A stretch of 64,000 bases of DNA, from the NCBI GenBank assembly GCA_024233305.1, contig JACKPV010000035.1, positions 62,001 to 126,000 of the forward strand. The letters run 5' to 3'. Below the pieces are notes generated by a model that saw only the letters and a list, made by a program, of their open reading frames with translations, did no database searches and was not told the DNA's origin. Source of the DNA: Verrucomicrobiales bacterium. GTDB taxonomy: Bacteria; Verrucomicrobiota; Verrucomicrobiia; Limisphaerales; J093. Within the stretch, counting starts at the first letter, position 1. Every line of letters starts with the position of its first letter. Positions 45,101 to 53,441 of the stretch are shown piece by piece. The position numbers and the translations under genes were made by a program.

Positions 45101-45364
45101 CTGCAAGTCGACCTGCCAGGCCTTGTAGACCATGCCCATGCCCCCGGCGCCAAGCGGTTCGTGAAGCTCGTACTTGCCGAAGACCACGCGCTCGTTTTCG
45201 CCGAGGGGAACGTCATCCAACAAGAGATGGGCTGGTGGGGTTTCCGCTCCGCCTCCAGAGGCCGCGGCATCCTCCAAGGCACAAACTGGACACAAACCAC
45301 CCAAGGCCTCGTCCAGGCTGCCGCCGCACCGGTCACACCGATCTGTGTCTGTTTCCTTGCTCAC
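42179..45364 (-). CDS. Hanks-type Ser/Thr protein kinase with WD40 repeats
   Basis: 1061 residues. An N-terminal zinc-ribbon-like CDRCGGSL...CPVC pair (about 10-30) is followed by a kinase domain (about 60-320): GAGGMGMVYKAWQ, VAIKLLPP, HRDLKPSNILVG, TDFGVARTLEG, YLAPEQLSG. A membrane segment at about 352-374 (WSVAGVLAGLVILLLGSLG) is followed by a coiled coil. About 600 residues of WD40-type propeller repeats follow (VFAVAWSPAGDGLATGASSG; VRCLAWSVDGAFVVAASDRG; VSALAVTPDDALVLSAGTDG). All catalytic motifs are intact, so it should be active. The GTG start at 45364 has a good ribosome binding site (GGAGAG, 7 bases away). The ECF sigma factor gene lies 152 bases upstream on the same strand, a common pairing in this phylum. 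The sensor propeller is probably extracytoplasmic (inference). Confidence 0.93.
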   Translation of the reverse strand: MSKETDTDRCDRCGGSLDEALGGLCPVCALEDAAASGGGAETPPAHLLLDDVPLGENERVVFGKYELHEPLGAGGMGMVYKAWQVDLQRWVAIKLLPPGSFASGEARERFRREALAVARLQHPNIVAVHDFGESEHQPYLVMEYVAGPNLAALAPALLTRPEKAARYVQGAANAVAVAHAGGVLHRDLKPSNILVGSDDRVRITDFGVARTLEGWADLTHAGQFLGTPAYLAPEQLSGRTTEADLRSDLYSLGAVLFHLLTGRPPFVAGSIEGVLQQALWSEPPSPARLNPTVPRDLSTICLKCLRKRPDERYASAEELAADLQRFLDHDQVHARPPSYYRRGWQWASANPGWSVAGVLAGLVILLLGSLGTLKIKEQIDRLRARAAESEQQAQRERLLSYAQQLGAVEDALRAFDGRRATLLLEATPRDQRGWEYGFLQTLCQRQHRAWFAHDAGVAALASAADGRLLVSGDWRGVLRLWETDSAHLRWQHRLHERRISGVQWSADGRRLATSSADGTACLLALESGDLVARFDAGIALGGVAFPGKASDRLLTVSDHGNLELWQADRPSTPTLLLVRHNALLSLDAHPQLAAFACGDDLGRVHVGAIPQALRDDGVASPEAFAGSATGPDGAMSAEAFPRRGWQAHRGQVFAVAWSPAGDGLATGASSGEVMLWNPRNGELQRTLQADGGAVRCLAWSVDGAFVVAASDRGALQVWNVTENSEPRVVRSHQGAVHAVRFLGAEPRLVSGGADRAIGITPATAQSTAETLRMPALEGVLRVRFASRTNWLVGGTADGSLWRRDPTSRKAAWSVKSKQGRVSALAVTPDDALVLSAGTDGRIEVRSASHGELVRTIPVSQRAIRCLAVHPEGQIIAVGGDDRVPRLMDLASGLPLRELPVHSARIGRMAFTRDGTALLLSGADRRLQYLPIIRTDPSELPVDVVDFAISGRGRLVTVDGTRQVRLWDSIGSTFQALMAYGEAAAEASAVAFGPGGDRFVTYGRDGQLMVWDAATGIVVLRHPLFPEKIRDLQLSIDGRWLALVGVTGALYLAPAGVDGVRP

Positions 45365-45516
45365 CCAAAGCTCTCCGTGCGTCTGCGCCGCGTGCCTTCC
45401 GGCGAGGACCTCAGACCTGCATCGTCATCCCAAGAAAGACGGTTCCGAACGAAATGTTACAGATCCGCCACAAGGCGTGGCGCGTTCGGCCCCAAACGGC
45501 GGTGGACCACCCGGTT

Positions 45517-46257
45517 CTACCGTCGCGCCAGAATGCTCGCCAGTTCCCGCATTTCCGCCTCCGGATCGGCGTGTTCCGGCAAAGTCGCCAACAGCTCCTC
45601 ACGAATCAACTGCCGCAGCCGCTGCCGGATCCGATGCATGGCCGTCCGCACGGCGCCTTCGCGCATGCCCAGCTTGGCCGCGATCCGACCATGCGCTTCG
45701 GCGGGCGCCTGTCCGTAGAGGCAAGGCAGAACCTCGGCCAGCAAGGCCTGTCTCGCCGGCCAGGCAGCCTCCGCCTGCAAACGCTTCAACGCGGCGGAAA
45801 GGAGGGTCCTGGCCCAAGCAAAATCGTAGGCCTCATCGGGCCGCAAACCACCACCAGCCACTTGGATTCCGTCCTCGCCCGATGCCTCGTGGAGCGGGAA
45901 GTGCCGCATCCCTCCCCCGCGTTTCAAGGTCCCCGCCGCTGCCGCATGTCGGCCAAGGTAATGCCGGAGGGAGGCGAGCAGGAAAGACCGGAAGCGTCCC
46001 TTCTCGGGGGCGACCTGTGTCAGGAACCCGGGTTGGAGGACCATCACGAAGAAACCTTGGGCGAGATCCTCGATGTCCTGAGGCGGCACGCCGTGACTGC
46101 GCAAGAAGGCATGCACCGGCGGCTGATAGGTCTCGCAGAGCCGGGCCAGTGCCGGCAACGCCTGCTCGCGCGCCGAAAGCACCATGGTCCACAGCGTCGC
46201 CGGAAACGTTCCGCCTGCTGGGGCCGCCACGTTCGGTTGCCGGTCTTCCGACCTCAC
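45517..46257 (-). CDS. ECF-type RNA polymerase sigma factor
   Basis: 246 residues from a GTG start. Region 2 elements are LARLCETYQPPVHAFLRSHG and PQDIEDLAQGFFVMVL (the promoter -10 and core-binding helices). The FRSFLLASLRHYLGRH block follows. Region 4 is a helix-turn-helix at about 190-220 (HGRIAAKLGMREGAVRTAMH, then RIRQRLRQLIREEL). This long ECF type is frequent in Verrucomicrobiota and Planctomycetota beside Ser/Thr kinases, and the kinase gene follows here. No anti-sigma gene is adjacent, so control through the kinase is a reasonable inference. It is divergent from the exported-protein gene at 46361, with 103 bases between, where shared regulation may lie. Confidence 0.88.
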   Translation of the reverse strand: MRSEDRQPNVAAPAGGTFPATLWTMVLSAREQALPALARLCETYQPPVHAFLRSHGVPPQDIEDLAQGFFVMVLQPGFLTQVAPEKGRFRSFLLASLRHYLGRHAAAAGTLKRGGGMRHFPLHEASGEDGIQVAGGGLRPDEAYDFAWARTLLSAALKRLQAEAAWPARQALLAEVLPCLYGQAPAEAHGRIAAKLGMREGAVRTAMHRIRQRLRQLIREELLATLPEHADPEAEMRELASILARR

Positions 46258-46360
46258 GGTTGGGCATGATTTCGGACGTTTCCTTTCGCTGACAACTCAA
46301 AAAAACACGTTCAGCCCCGTAACGTTTTCCGCGGTTTCTGCTTTCTCCTCTCTGAAAACC

Positions 46361-47323
46361 ATGAAACGCCATTCATCCCGAGCTCTCGTCTGCTCCGCCA
46401 CGCTCGCCATCCTCACGAGCCAAGCCGTCGGCGCCGCCGGCTACACCCGCGGCTGGTTCCATAGCTCACAACCTCCCAAGAACCCCGACAATCCCTACGA
46501 CGGCACCGGATCCCAATTTTATGAGGATTTCGACCGGGTCTTTTGGGGGACTCCGACGGACCCGTCCGGGCGTTCCTTCTTCGGGTATCCGGACTTCCCG
46601 GACCGCAGCCAGGTGGCCATTTTCGCGGACGCCTCCGGGGAAGGCTGGATCTCCGACGCCAGCGGCCAGCCATTTCGCTACCCTCGAGGAAGCCTCACCT
46701 CCGACTGGGCGGTCCTCATCGAGCCGGATGTCTTCATCGTCGATGAACCGGAGCTTGGCATCTACGAGGAGATGTTCCTCGGCTACGACACCCTGCCGCT
46801 CCAGGAGAACTCGAACCAACTCGCTTTCCGCTCGCGCAACGTGGCCTACGAAGCCGGGGCCACGGTTCAACTCGGCGCGCTGAGCTATCACAATCACACG
46901 ACCCCGGTATGGAGTCACATCACGGAAGTCATGCTCGAGGTGACCTGGTATGGCACCGTCCCCGACACCGGCGCGACCGGCTATCAGTTGCAGCTGGAGA
47001 TCAGCATCGTGAACACGCCCAACGTGGACGGCAACCCCGAGGCATCGGCGGACTTCATCTACTTCCCCGACTACCCTGAATTCGGCAGCTTCCGGGTTTA
47101 CGAAGGCGACACGGCCGAGGTGCCGATCATGGGGACCTTCGGCAGCCTCACCTTTGCCGGTTTCGGCAACACCGTGACCGGCGGCGGTTTCCTCAGCCCG
47201 ACCATCAACGTCCCGGAGGTGGACGCGGACCTTTGGGTGGCCCTTGGCCTCGCCGTTGGCGGGATGACCATCCACGGCCGCCGTCGGCAAAAAGAAGGCA
47301 GAAGGCCGAGCGGATCTCAATAA
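46361..47323 (+). CDS. Exported protein resembling the choice-of-anchor K type
   Basis: 320 residues with a signal peptide (RALVCSATLAILTSQAVGAA). The body is beta-rich: GWFHSSQPPKNPDNPYDGTG, QVAIFADASGEGWISDASG, VQLGALSYHNHTTPVWSHIT, LQLEISIVNTPNVDGNPEAS, YFPDYPEFGSFRVYEGDTAE. The C-terminus has INVPEVDADLWVALGLAVGG then a basic HGRRRQK tail, similar in layout to PEP-CTERM/VPDSG-type sorting signals. The spacing of these blocks resembles proteins labelled choice-of-anchor K, but I assign this by eye only. It starts 103 bases from the divergent ECF sigma factor and could be its target (inference). The ATG at 46361 gives a normal signal peptide. Confidence 0.65.
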   Translation: MKRHSSRALVCSATLAILTSQAVGAAGYTRGWFHSSQPPKNPDNPYDGTGSQFYEDFDRVFWGTPTDPSGRSFFGYPDFPDRSQVAIFADASGEGWISDASGQPFRYPRGSLTSDWAVLIEPDVFIVDEPELGIYEEMFLGYDTLPLQENSNQLAFRSRNVAYEAGATVQLGALSYHNHTTPVWSHITEVMLEVTWYGTVPDTGATGYQLQLEISIVNTPNVDGNPEASADFIYFPDYPEFGSFRVYEGDTAEVPIMGTFGSLTFAGFGNTVTGGGFLSPTINVPEVDADLWVALGLAVGGMTIHGRRRQKEGRRPSGSQ

Positions 47324-47387
47324 GTGCGACAGGTCGCAACCGTGCGTCGACGTTCCTCCCAATGACACCAGCCAACAGACGAAAACC

Positions 47388-48650
47388 ATGCATAAGACCA
47401 TATTCACAACCGGGCGCCTTGGGCGCGGCATTCTGAGCCTGGCAGTGGCTTCGGCCATTCAACTTGTGGGCTTCGCCGCCCTGGACATTCCTTCGGATGG
47501 CTCGGACGGCGATCTCGTGGTGGACACGGACACCGTGATCGACCTCGGCTTGGCCCAATCCGGCGCGTGGGACACCGACAACTCGGCCCATGCCGGCAAG
47601 GGCATTTACGACCCTGAGAAGTGGGCGGTGGTGTTCAAATACGCGAGCGTGACCATCAACGGTGGCGCGACGTTGACGTTCAAGAACCATTCGAGCCGGG
47701 CACCCGTGGTGTGGTTGGTGAGCGGGGATGTGACGATCAACGGCGTCGTCTCGTTGAGCGGCCAGAGTTGGTTGCCCTGGCCGGGTTTGGCGGAACCAGG
47801 TCCCGGCGGGTTTCGCGGCGGCAGCGCGTATGGCAGTGCGGGGTTTGGGCCAGGAGGAGGAGTCATGCCATTCTGGACGAGTGGGCATCACTCCGGGAGC
47901 CCCGGAAGTCATGGTCTACCCGGATCTGGAGTATCCGGCGCCGTATACGGGAACCCGTCGCTACTGCCGCTGATCGGCGGTTCTGGCGGGGGCGGCCAGA
48001 ACGAGACCAACTACAACAATGGGGGAGGCGGAGGAGGGGGGGCAATCCTCATCGCGGCGGGCGGCACGATACTCATCAATGGCAGCCTCCACGCCAACGG
48101 TGGCTCGGGTGCGACTGAGTACTATGATTCTAATCTTCACTACACAGTTTACTCCAATAGTGGCGGCGGTAGTGGCGGAGCGATCCGCTTGCTGGCCGAG
48201 TCGCTTGCCGGAAGCGGACGCCTGAGCGCGGGCGGGGGAGCCGGATCTGGCGGCGCGGGGCGCGTGCGTCTTGAGCGGACCCACTATCTGAGCGAGGCCG
48301 GCGAACTGATAATTTCCCCGGACCCATCGGTGGTGACACTGACGGAGGGAGACACCCCGCTCATCTGGCTGCCGTCTGACGGACCTTCAGTGAAGGTGAT
48401 CGCCGTCAATGAGCAGACCCCACCGCCGGATCCCCGAGCCCAGTTCGGTGCCCACGGAGCCGATGTCACGCTTCCCCAAACATCCACCATCCAGGTGGTG
48501 GTCGAGACGACGAACGTGGAGGACGCATCAATCGTGAAGGTTCGCTGCAAACCGCAAATGAGGGGCGCGTACGAGGAGCGGACTGCCACGGTGCAGGAAG
48601 TGATCAACGAGGATCCTCTGACCATCCACTGGGTGCCGAAGTTCCGGTGA
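47388..48650 (+). CDS. Exported glycine-rich hypothetical protein
   Basis: 420 residues, family not recognised. A signal peptide (GILSLAVASAIQLVGFAALD) is followed by a probable parallel beta-helix or turn-rich region with repeated VTINGxxxL units (ASVTINGGATLTFKNHSS; DVTINGVVSLSGQSW; TILINGSLHANGGSG). Between them run Gly-rich tracts (GGSGGGGQNE, GGGGGGGAILIAAGG). The last 120 residues form a beta domain (LTEGDTPLIWLPSD, TIQVVVETTNVEDASIVKVR). It is probably a surface or matrix protein. It lies 64 bases after the anchor-bearing protein gene, in the same direction, and before a palindromic repeat. Confidence 0.6.
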   Translation: MHKTIFTTGRLGRGILSLAVASAIQLVGFAALDIPSDGSDGDLVVDTDTVIDLGLAQSGAWDTDNSAHAGKGIYDPEKWAVVFKYASVTINGGATLTFKNHSSRAPVVWLVSGDVTINGVVSLSGQSWLPWPGLAEPGPGGFRGGSAYGSAGFGPGGGVMPFWTSGHHSGSPGSHGLPGSGVSGAVYGNPSLLPLIGGSGGGGQNETNYNNGGGGGGGAILIAAGGTILINGSLHANGGSGATEYYDSNLHYTVYSNSGGGSGGAIRLLAESLAGSGRLSAGGGAGSGGAGRVRLERTHYLSEAGELIISPDPSVVTLTEGDTPLIWLPSDGPSVKVIAVNEQTPPPDPRAQFGAHGADVTLPQTSTIQVVVETTNVEDASIVKVRCKPQMRGAYEERTATVQEVINEDPLTIHWVPKFR

Positions 48651-48758
48651 GCTGGGGGTATTCCGTGCTACAGGCGCGGGTCATTCGTCCCTAAACGGCA
48701 TGAGTGGCGTGTCCAAGCTATCCGCCACCAAGCCCATGCGCTCCCCATCTGCCGATAC

Positions 48759-48843
48759 CGTAGCGCAGGCTTGCAGTCTGCTCGGCGAGAGCCGGATGCA
48801 GGTTGAAAACCTGCGGTACGGCAGACTGCAAGTCTGCGCTACG
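48759..48843. repeat. Palindromic repeat with nested hairpin
   Basis: Two 23-base arms (48759-48781 and 48821-48843) are inverted copies with one mismatch; each contains CGTAGCGCAG and TTGCAGTCTGC. Between them is a second perfect hairpin (GCAGGTT-GAA-AACCTGC, 48798-48814). The whole could fold as a long cruciform or RNA stem with a nested stem. It lies in the 259-base gap between two rightward genes and is unlike the 192-bp repeat family. No other copy was seen in the window. Confidence 0.8.
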
Positions 48844-48909
48844 TGCTGGCGCAGACTCCCCTCGCTTGGGGGATACCCACCGGAGTCCGTTTGAATCCTG
48901 TTTACGATC

Positions 48910-51726
48910 ATGAAGCTCTCACCACTGTCGCTGACTCCCGGACTCACGCTACTCCTCTGCCCGGTAACCGACGGACAAGCGGTCGCCCAAGACATGCCGC
49001 TGCTGCGCGAGGCGATCTCGCGCGAGTATTCGATCCACGTTGGCGGCCTCCAGACACCGACAACCAAGGAGGTCCTCTCGCGCGAGTTCTCGGTTTTCGT
49101 CGGAGCGGAACCGGCCATCCCTCACCAGGAAGCTCTTTCCCGTGAACTGAGCCTCGTGGTCAGCACGGAAGCCGTCCCTTCAGCCGTCGCCCAGTTGACC
49201 GTCGCGGTGTCGCCCACCGGCGAAAGAGCAACGCTGGATTGGCGTGGCTACGACGAATTCGCGCAGCACGATCTGCGGCGCTACGACATCTACGTTGCTC
49301 GGCACGCCTTCTCATCGGTGGACGGAATGACTCCTTACACCAGCGCGTCGGCGGGGATCTTCGGGGCAACGCTGGAGGATTTGCCGGCCTGGCAAGATCG
49401 CTACTTCGCGGTGGTGCCCGTGGACGTGTTGGGAGGATTCAATCCCAACGTCACTTACGCCGCCGCGTATGTCGTTGCCAAGGAAGCAATCTCGCGGGAG
49501 GTGTCCCTGTTCGTGGGCGCCGAGCCGGCACCGCCACATCGCGAGGTGGTTTCCCGCGAGTTGAGCATCGTGGTCAGCACCGACGCCGTGCCCTCGCCCG
49601 TGGCGCACCTGCGCGCCACTCCCTCGCCCACCGGTGAGACCGCAATATTGGACTGGTCTGGATACGACGAGTGGGCCGAGCACGACGTCAGCGGCTATGA
49701 CCTCTACGTCTCCGACCGCCCTTTCTCAACGGTCGCGGGGATGACGCCCGACCGACGCATCCAGGCGGGCATGTTTTCGGCGGCCGTGGATGCCTTGACT
49801 GCCTGGCGTGATCACTACTTTGCCGTGGTCCCGGTGGACGTCCAGGGCGGCTTCGACGCGAATGTCACCTATGCCGCGGCCTACGTGGTCGCCCCGGAAT
49901 TGGTGTCGCGCGAGTTCTCGGTCTTCGTGGGTGACGAACCGCCTTCGCCGCAGCGGGAACTGGTGTCGCGCGAAGTGAGTCTGGTGGTTTCAACCGCGGA
50001 CATCCCCGAGCCGGTGAGCACCATCGAGGTTGGTTTCGCCGCGAAGACGTCCACGAGCGCCTACACGGCCATCGATGTGGATTGGTCCGGCTACAATGAA
50101 CACGCGCAACACGATGTCTCCGCCTACCGGATCTACTTGGGACCAAGCTTCCTTGACACTGTCACCGGCCTGGAGCCTTATGAGGTGATCCCGGCGGAAG
50201 CAACGCAGCACACCGTAGGAGGGCTGATGCCCGGAGGCATCTACTATGTCGCCGTGGTGGCACAAGATGTGCGCGGGCAGTGGAATCCAACGGTGCGCTC
50301 GGCCTCTGCCAAAGCCTCGATTGGCGAGCTGGGCGAAGTCGGCGACCTGGCGGTCGTCTCTGGAGAGACGTCGCTGCAAGTCACCTGGACACCTCCTGAG
50401 GAGGCTGAGACGTTCCTCTCCGAATATCGGCTCTATTTCGCCGGGGCTGCGGTGCCGGAAGTTGTGCCCCGCACGGAGGACAGCCTCATTATGAACGACT
50501 TGCTCCCCGCGCACGGCTACCCCCTCCGGATAACCACCTTGGACACCTTCGGAATCGAGAGTGCCGGGGCGTCGGTGTTGGGCGCCACTTGGCTGGACAA
50601 CCCGCATGAACTCAGCTTCGAGCCCTTTGACGGCATGGTCCGCCTGCGCTGGCAGCACGTCGAACCCAACGCCTTGGTGAAGCACTATGCGGTTTACCAA
50701 GCGACCTCGCCGCTTTCCAGCGTGGCCGGCCTGACGCCGGTGATCACCACCCGAGCTCGACAGATTGACCTGCCCGGCTTAGAGAACGGACTTGCGTATC
50801 ACTTCGCCGTAACCACGGTGAACATTGCTGAGGGTGAACGACCCACGGTCGCCTCCGTCGAAGCCGTCCCGACCCCTCGCCCGGGGGAATACGCCGACCT
50901 CCATCTGGCGGCCGGGGACGCCCCGTCGAGCGCTCTGCAGGGATCCTCCATCGACGTCACCTGGCGCGTGAGGAACGACGGCCTTGCGCCTACGCGTGTC
51001 GCGGACGGCACGCCGGCCACGGAATGGGTAGATGAGCTGGTATTGTCCGCCAATGACGTGCTGGGGGATGCCGATGATCTCGTGGTAGGACAGGTCATTC
51101 ACTTTGGAGCGCTGCTACCACAAGATGAGTATCAGGTCACGACGAAGGCCCAACTCCCGCACGACGCGGAGGGCGAATATCGACTGTTCTTCATCACGGA
51201 CGCGGCAGACGCGGTTTATGAACACCTCGACTCGTTCCCCAACGAGTTCTCGCCGGCAGAGCGTTTGGCAGTCGGAGCTATCCGACCGCCGGAGATCGCA
51301 GAACACCCGGAGGACCGTACTATGACGACCGGTGACACGACCGTGCTGCACGTCGTCGCCCAAGGTGCAGAACCGCTGGCTTATCAATGGTATGCTGGCG
51401 ACAGCGGTGACACTGCCAACCCAGTCGAAGGAGCCACCGCCGCGGAGTTCGCGACACCGGCTTTGACCGAAAGTGTTGCCTATTGGGTGCGCGTCACAAA
51501 CCCAGCCGGCCATGCCGACAGTGAAGCCGCGTTGGTCACGGTGCTTCCGCTCCGGCTTGAGTTCACCTTCGAGACGGGACGGTTGCGGCTTGAATGGGCC
51601 GGAACCGCAACGCTACAAATGGCAGAGACATTGGACGGCGACTGGACTGCGCTGCCGGAAGCTGTGAGTCCCTATGAAGTGCCCGTCGAGGCGAGTGCCC
51701 GGTTCTACAGATTGACGCATGAGTGA
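48910..51726 (+). CDS. Exported repeat protein: SRExS repeats, FN3-like, CARDB-like and Ig-like domains
   Basis: 938 residues with a signal-like N-terminus (LSLTPGLTLLLCPVTDGQAV). Residues 30-370 alternate short repeats with core SRExS (SREYSIHV, SREFSVFVG, SRELSLVVST, seven units of about 20 residues) and three FN3-like domains (LDWRGYDEFAQHDLRRYDIY; LDWSGYDEWAEHDVSGYDLY; VDWSGYNEHAQHDVSAYRIY). Further FN3-like domains follow. A CARDB-like domain (ADLHLAAGDAPSSALQGSSI) lies at about 665-790. An Ig-like domain (EIAEHPEDRTMTTGDTTVLH, LAYQWYAGDSGD) lies at about 800-880. The end is a short beta domain (LRLEWAGTATLQMAETLDGD, FYRLTHE) common in verrucomicrobial exported proteins. It is probably a surface adhesin-like or matrix protein; the substrate is unknown. 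Its stop overlaps the next gene by 8 bases. Confidence 0.75.
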   Translation: MKLSPLSLTPGLTLLLCPVTDGQAVAQDMPLLREAISREYSIHVGGLQTPTTKEVLSREFSVFVGAEPAIPHQEALSRELSLVVSTEAVPSAVAQLTVAVSPTGERATLDWRGYDEFAQHDLRRYDIYVARHAFSSVDGMTPYTSASAGIFGATLEDLPAWQDRYFAVVPVDVLGGFNPNVTYAAAYVVAKEAISREVSLFVGAEPAPPHREVVSRELSIVVSTDAVPSPVAHLRATPSPTGETAILDWSGYDEWAEHDVSGYDLYVSDRPFSTVAGMTPDRRIQAGMFSAAVDALTAWRDHYFAVVPVDVQGGFDANVTYAAAYVVAPELVSREFSVFVGDEPPSPQRELVSREVSLVVSTADIPEPVSTIEVGFAAKTSTSAYTAIDVDWSGYNEHAQHDVSAYRIYLGPSFLDTVTGLEPYEVIPAEATQHTVGGLMPGGIYYVAVVAQDVRGQWNPTVRSASAKASIGELGEVGDLAVVSGETSLQVTWTPPEEAETFLSEYRLYFAGAAVPEVVPRTEDSLIMNDLLPAHGYPLRITTLDTFGIESAGASVLGATWLDNPHELSFEPFDGMVRLRWQHVEPNALVKHYAVYQATSPLSSVAGLTPVITTRARQIDLPGLENGLAYHFAVTTVNIAEGERPTVASVEAVPTPRPGEYADLHLAAGDAPSSALQGSSIDVTWRVRNDGLAPTRVADGTPATEWVDELVLSANDVLGDADDLVVGQVIHFGALLPQDEYQVTTKAQLPHDAEGEYRLFFITDAADAVYEHLDSFPNEFSPAERLAVGAIRPPEIAEHPEDRTMTTGDTTVLHVVAQGAEPLAYQWYAGDSGDTANPVEGATAAEFATPALTESVAYWVRVTNPAGHADSEAALVTVLPLRLEFTFETGRLRLEWAGTATLQMAETLDGDWTALPEAVSPYEVPVEASARFYRLTHE

Positions 51727-52528
51727 GCGCGCGCCGAATCGTTTGCCCTGGTGGCTAAAGGTCGCCTACACCCTCTGGCTGCTGGTGCTCGTTCCTGCGG
51801 ACCTGCTTTTCTTCGGTCCCTGGCAATACCTCTGGTTTTGCCACCTCGGCAACCTCTTGCTCGCCGTGGCACTTTGGCGGGAAAGTGCGCTGATTTTTTC
51901 GTGGCAAGCCGTCTCGCTCCTCTTGCTGGATGGTTACTTCACCCTGGATGTCCTCGGGCGTCTCCTCCTGGGATTTCATCCCATCGGCGGCACGGAGTAC
52001 ATCTTCGATACGGTGAATTACCCGTTCCACATCCGGGCGATGGCGTTCTTTCACATGGGCGTGCCCGTCCTGATGCTGTATGGCATCTGGCAGCTCGGCT
52101 ATGATCGGCGGGCATTGCGGATCCAGGTGCTTTTTGCCTGGCTGGTCCTGCTCGTTTGCTACCGTTTTTCGCCGCCGGCCTTGGACATCAATTGGGTATT
52201 TGGACCGAATGACCGTCCGCAAACGCTGGTACCGTCGGGGGTTTACCTGCTCTTTGTCATGATCATCCTACCGATTACGATCTATCTGCCCACCCACTGG
52301 ATGCTCGCCGCATGGCAGCGGCGGCGCGACCGCACCGCCGCCGCTCGGGACAATGGCCTCCGCCGGCCCCAAGATGCTTGGACAGTCCCACTTCCCGTCG
52401 CTGAACGCCAATCGACCGGCGACGGAAGCCCTCAACCGCGTGAAAACAACCGACGCACGAAGAATTCGGAATCTGCGTTTACCCGAATCACGGGAAACCG
52501 CTCAAACTCGGTCTCAACAAAGGAATAA
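51719..52528 (+). CDS. Conserved-looking polytopic membrane protein
   Basis: 269 residues, family not recognised with confidence. About six hydrophobic segments are visible: VAYTLWLLVLVPADLLFFGP, WFCHLGNLLLAVALWRE, IFSWQAVSLLLLDGYFTLDV, MAFFHMGVPVLMLYGIWQLG, IQVLFAWLVLLVCYRF, and YLLFVMIILPITIYLPTHWM. Polar motifs HPIGGTEYIFDT and INWVFGPNDRPQ lie between them. A hydrophilic tail of about 60 residues rich in Arg/Asn/Thr follows. The ATG at 51719 overlaps the previous gene by 8 bases, so translation may be coupled to it. The next gene starts 19 bases downstream. Confidence 0.65.
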   Translation: MSERAPNRLPWWLKVAYTLWLLVLVPADLLFFGPWQYLWFCHLGNLLLAVALWRESALIFSWQAVSLLLLDGYFTLDVLGRLLLGFHPIGGTEYIFDTVNYPFHIRAMAFFHMGVPVLMLYGIWQLGYDRRALRIQVLFAWLVLLVCYRFSPPALDINWVFGPNDRPQTLVPSGVYLLFVMIILPITIYLPTHWMLAAWQRRRDRTAAARDNGLRRPQDAWTVPLPVAERQSTGDGSPQPRENNRRTKNSESAFTRITGNRSNSVSTKE

Positions 52529-52547
52529 CCCATCAGGAAGATCATCC

Positions 52548-53441
52548 ATGAAACGTAGCTCCCTCATTACGGCATTGATGTGCGTGGTCGCGATTCCGGA
52601 GTTCTCCGGTCAAGCCCAGAAGCAGGCCGTCCTCATCAAGGAACTGCAACCGGTCCAGTGGCTGGTCGGCACTTGGGAAGCGAAGCTACGCAACGGGTCA
52701 TCGGCCAGAATGGAGGTCACCCCAGACCTCGGCGGTACGGTGTGCAAACTGCGCTATGAATACCTGGATGCCCAGGGTCGGCCAGGTTGGTCTGGTCTGT
52801 ACAACATCTTCCACGAGATCGCGTCGGGAACCATCGCCTCGCTACGGCTGGACTCGACTGGCATCCAGAGCCACCAGGTGCTCGCCAAGGCGTCGCCGGA
52901 TCGGCTGGTCTGGCAGAGTTACCAACACACCCCGGATGGATTTCAGACCGACGCGACCGAAATGACAAAGGTCGACGACGACACGCTGACGGTGCAATTC
53001 GTCCACCGGATCTTCGCCGGGGAACGGCAGCCGGACATCCCCGAGTTCACCTTCCGGCGCGTCGCCCCCATCTCTGTCGCGGCCATTCGGGCCCTCGACG
53101 AGGGATGGAGCCAGGCATATGTGGACGGCGACGTCGCCGCCCTCGATAAGATGCTGGCGGATGATTACGTCAGCATCGACGAACAGGTGGTCGCGACCAA
53201 GAAGCAGGAAATCGAGGCGGTGAGATCCGGCGATTTCAGGCTCCTGTCGTGGGAGTCCGATGCGCCGGCTCAAGTGCGCCTGCTCGGCGACACGGCGATC
53301 CTCACGTGGAGCGGAACAGTGACCCAGGAGACCGGCGGCACCGAAGCAACCCGGAAGATGCGAACCACCACGGTTTGGGCAAAGCGCAACGATCTCTGGC
53401 AGGTCGTTTCGTGGCACGGGTGCCAGGTTACGGCGGATTGA
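52548..53441 (+). CDS. Exported protein with C-terminal SnoaL/DUF4440-type domain
   Basis: 297 residues. The signal peptide is SLITALMCVVAIPEFSGQAQ. The first half is a beta-barrel-like domain (LVGTWEAKLRNGSSARMEVT, GGTVCKLRYEYLDAQG). The C-terminal 120 residues look like a cone-shaped NTF2/SnoaL fold of the DUF4440 type (ALDEGWSQAYVDGDVAALDK, MLADDYVSIDEQ, TTTVWAKRNDLWQVVSWHGC). The role is unknown; such domains bind or convert small ligands. The ATG at 52548 follows a good ribosome binding site (AGGA, 52535-52538), and the open frame upstream overlaps the membrane gene, so the shorter start is preferred. Confidence 0.72.
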   Translation: MKRSSLITALMCVVAIPEFSGQAQKQAVLIKELQPVQWLVGTWEAKLRNGSSARMEVTPDLGGTVCKLRYEYLDAQGRPGWSGLYNIFHEIASGTIASLRLDSTGIQSHQVLAKASPDRLVWQSYQHTPDGFQTDATEMTKVDDDTLTVQFVHRIFAGERQPDIPEFTFRRVAPISVAAIRALDEGWSQAYVDGDVAALDKMLADDYVSIDEQVVATKKQEIEAVRSGDFRLLSWESDAPAQVRLLGDTAILTWSGTVTQETGGTEATRKMRTTTVWAKRNDLWQVVSWHGCQVTAD

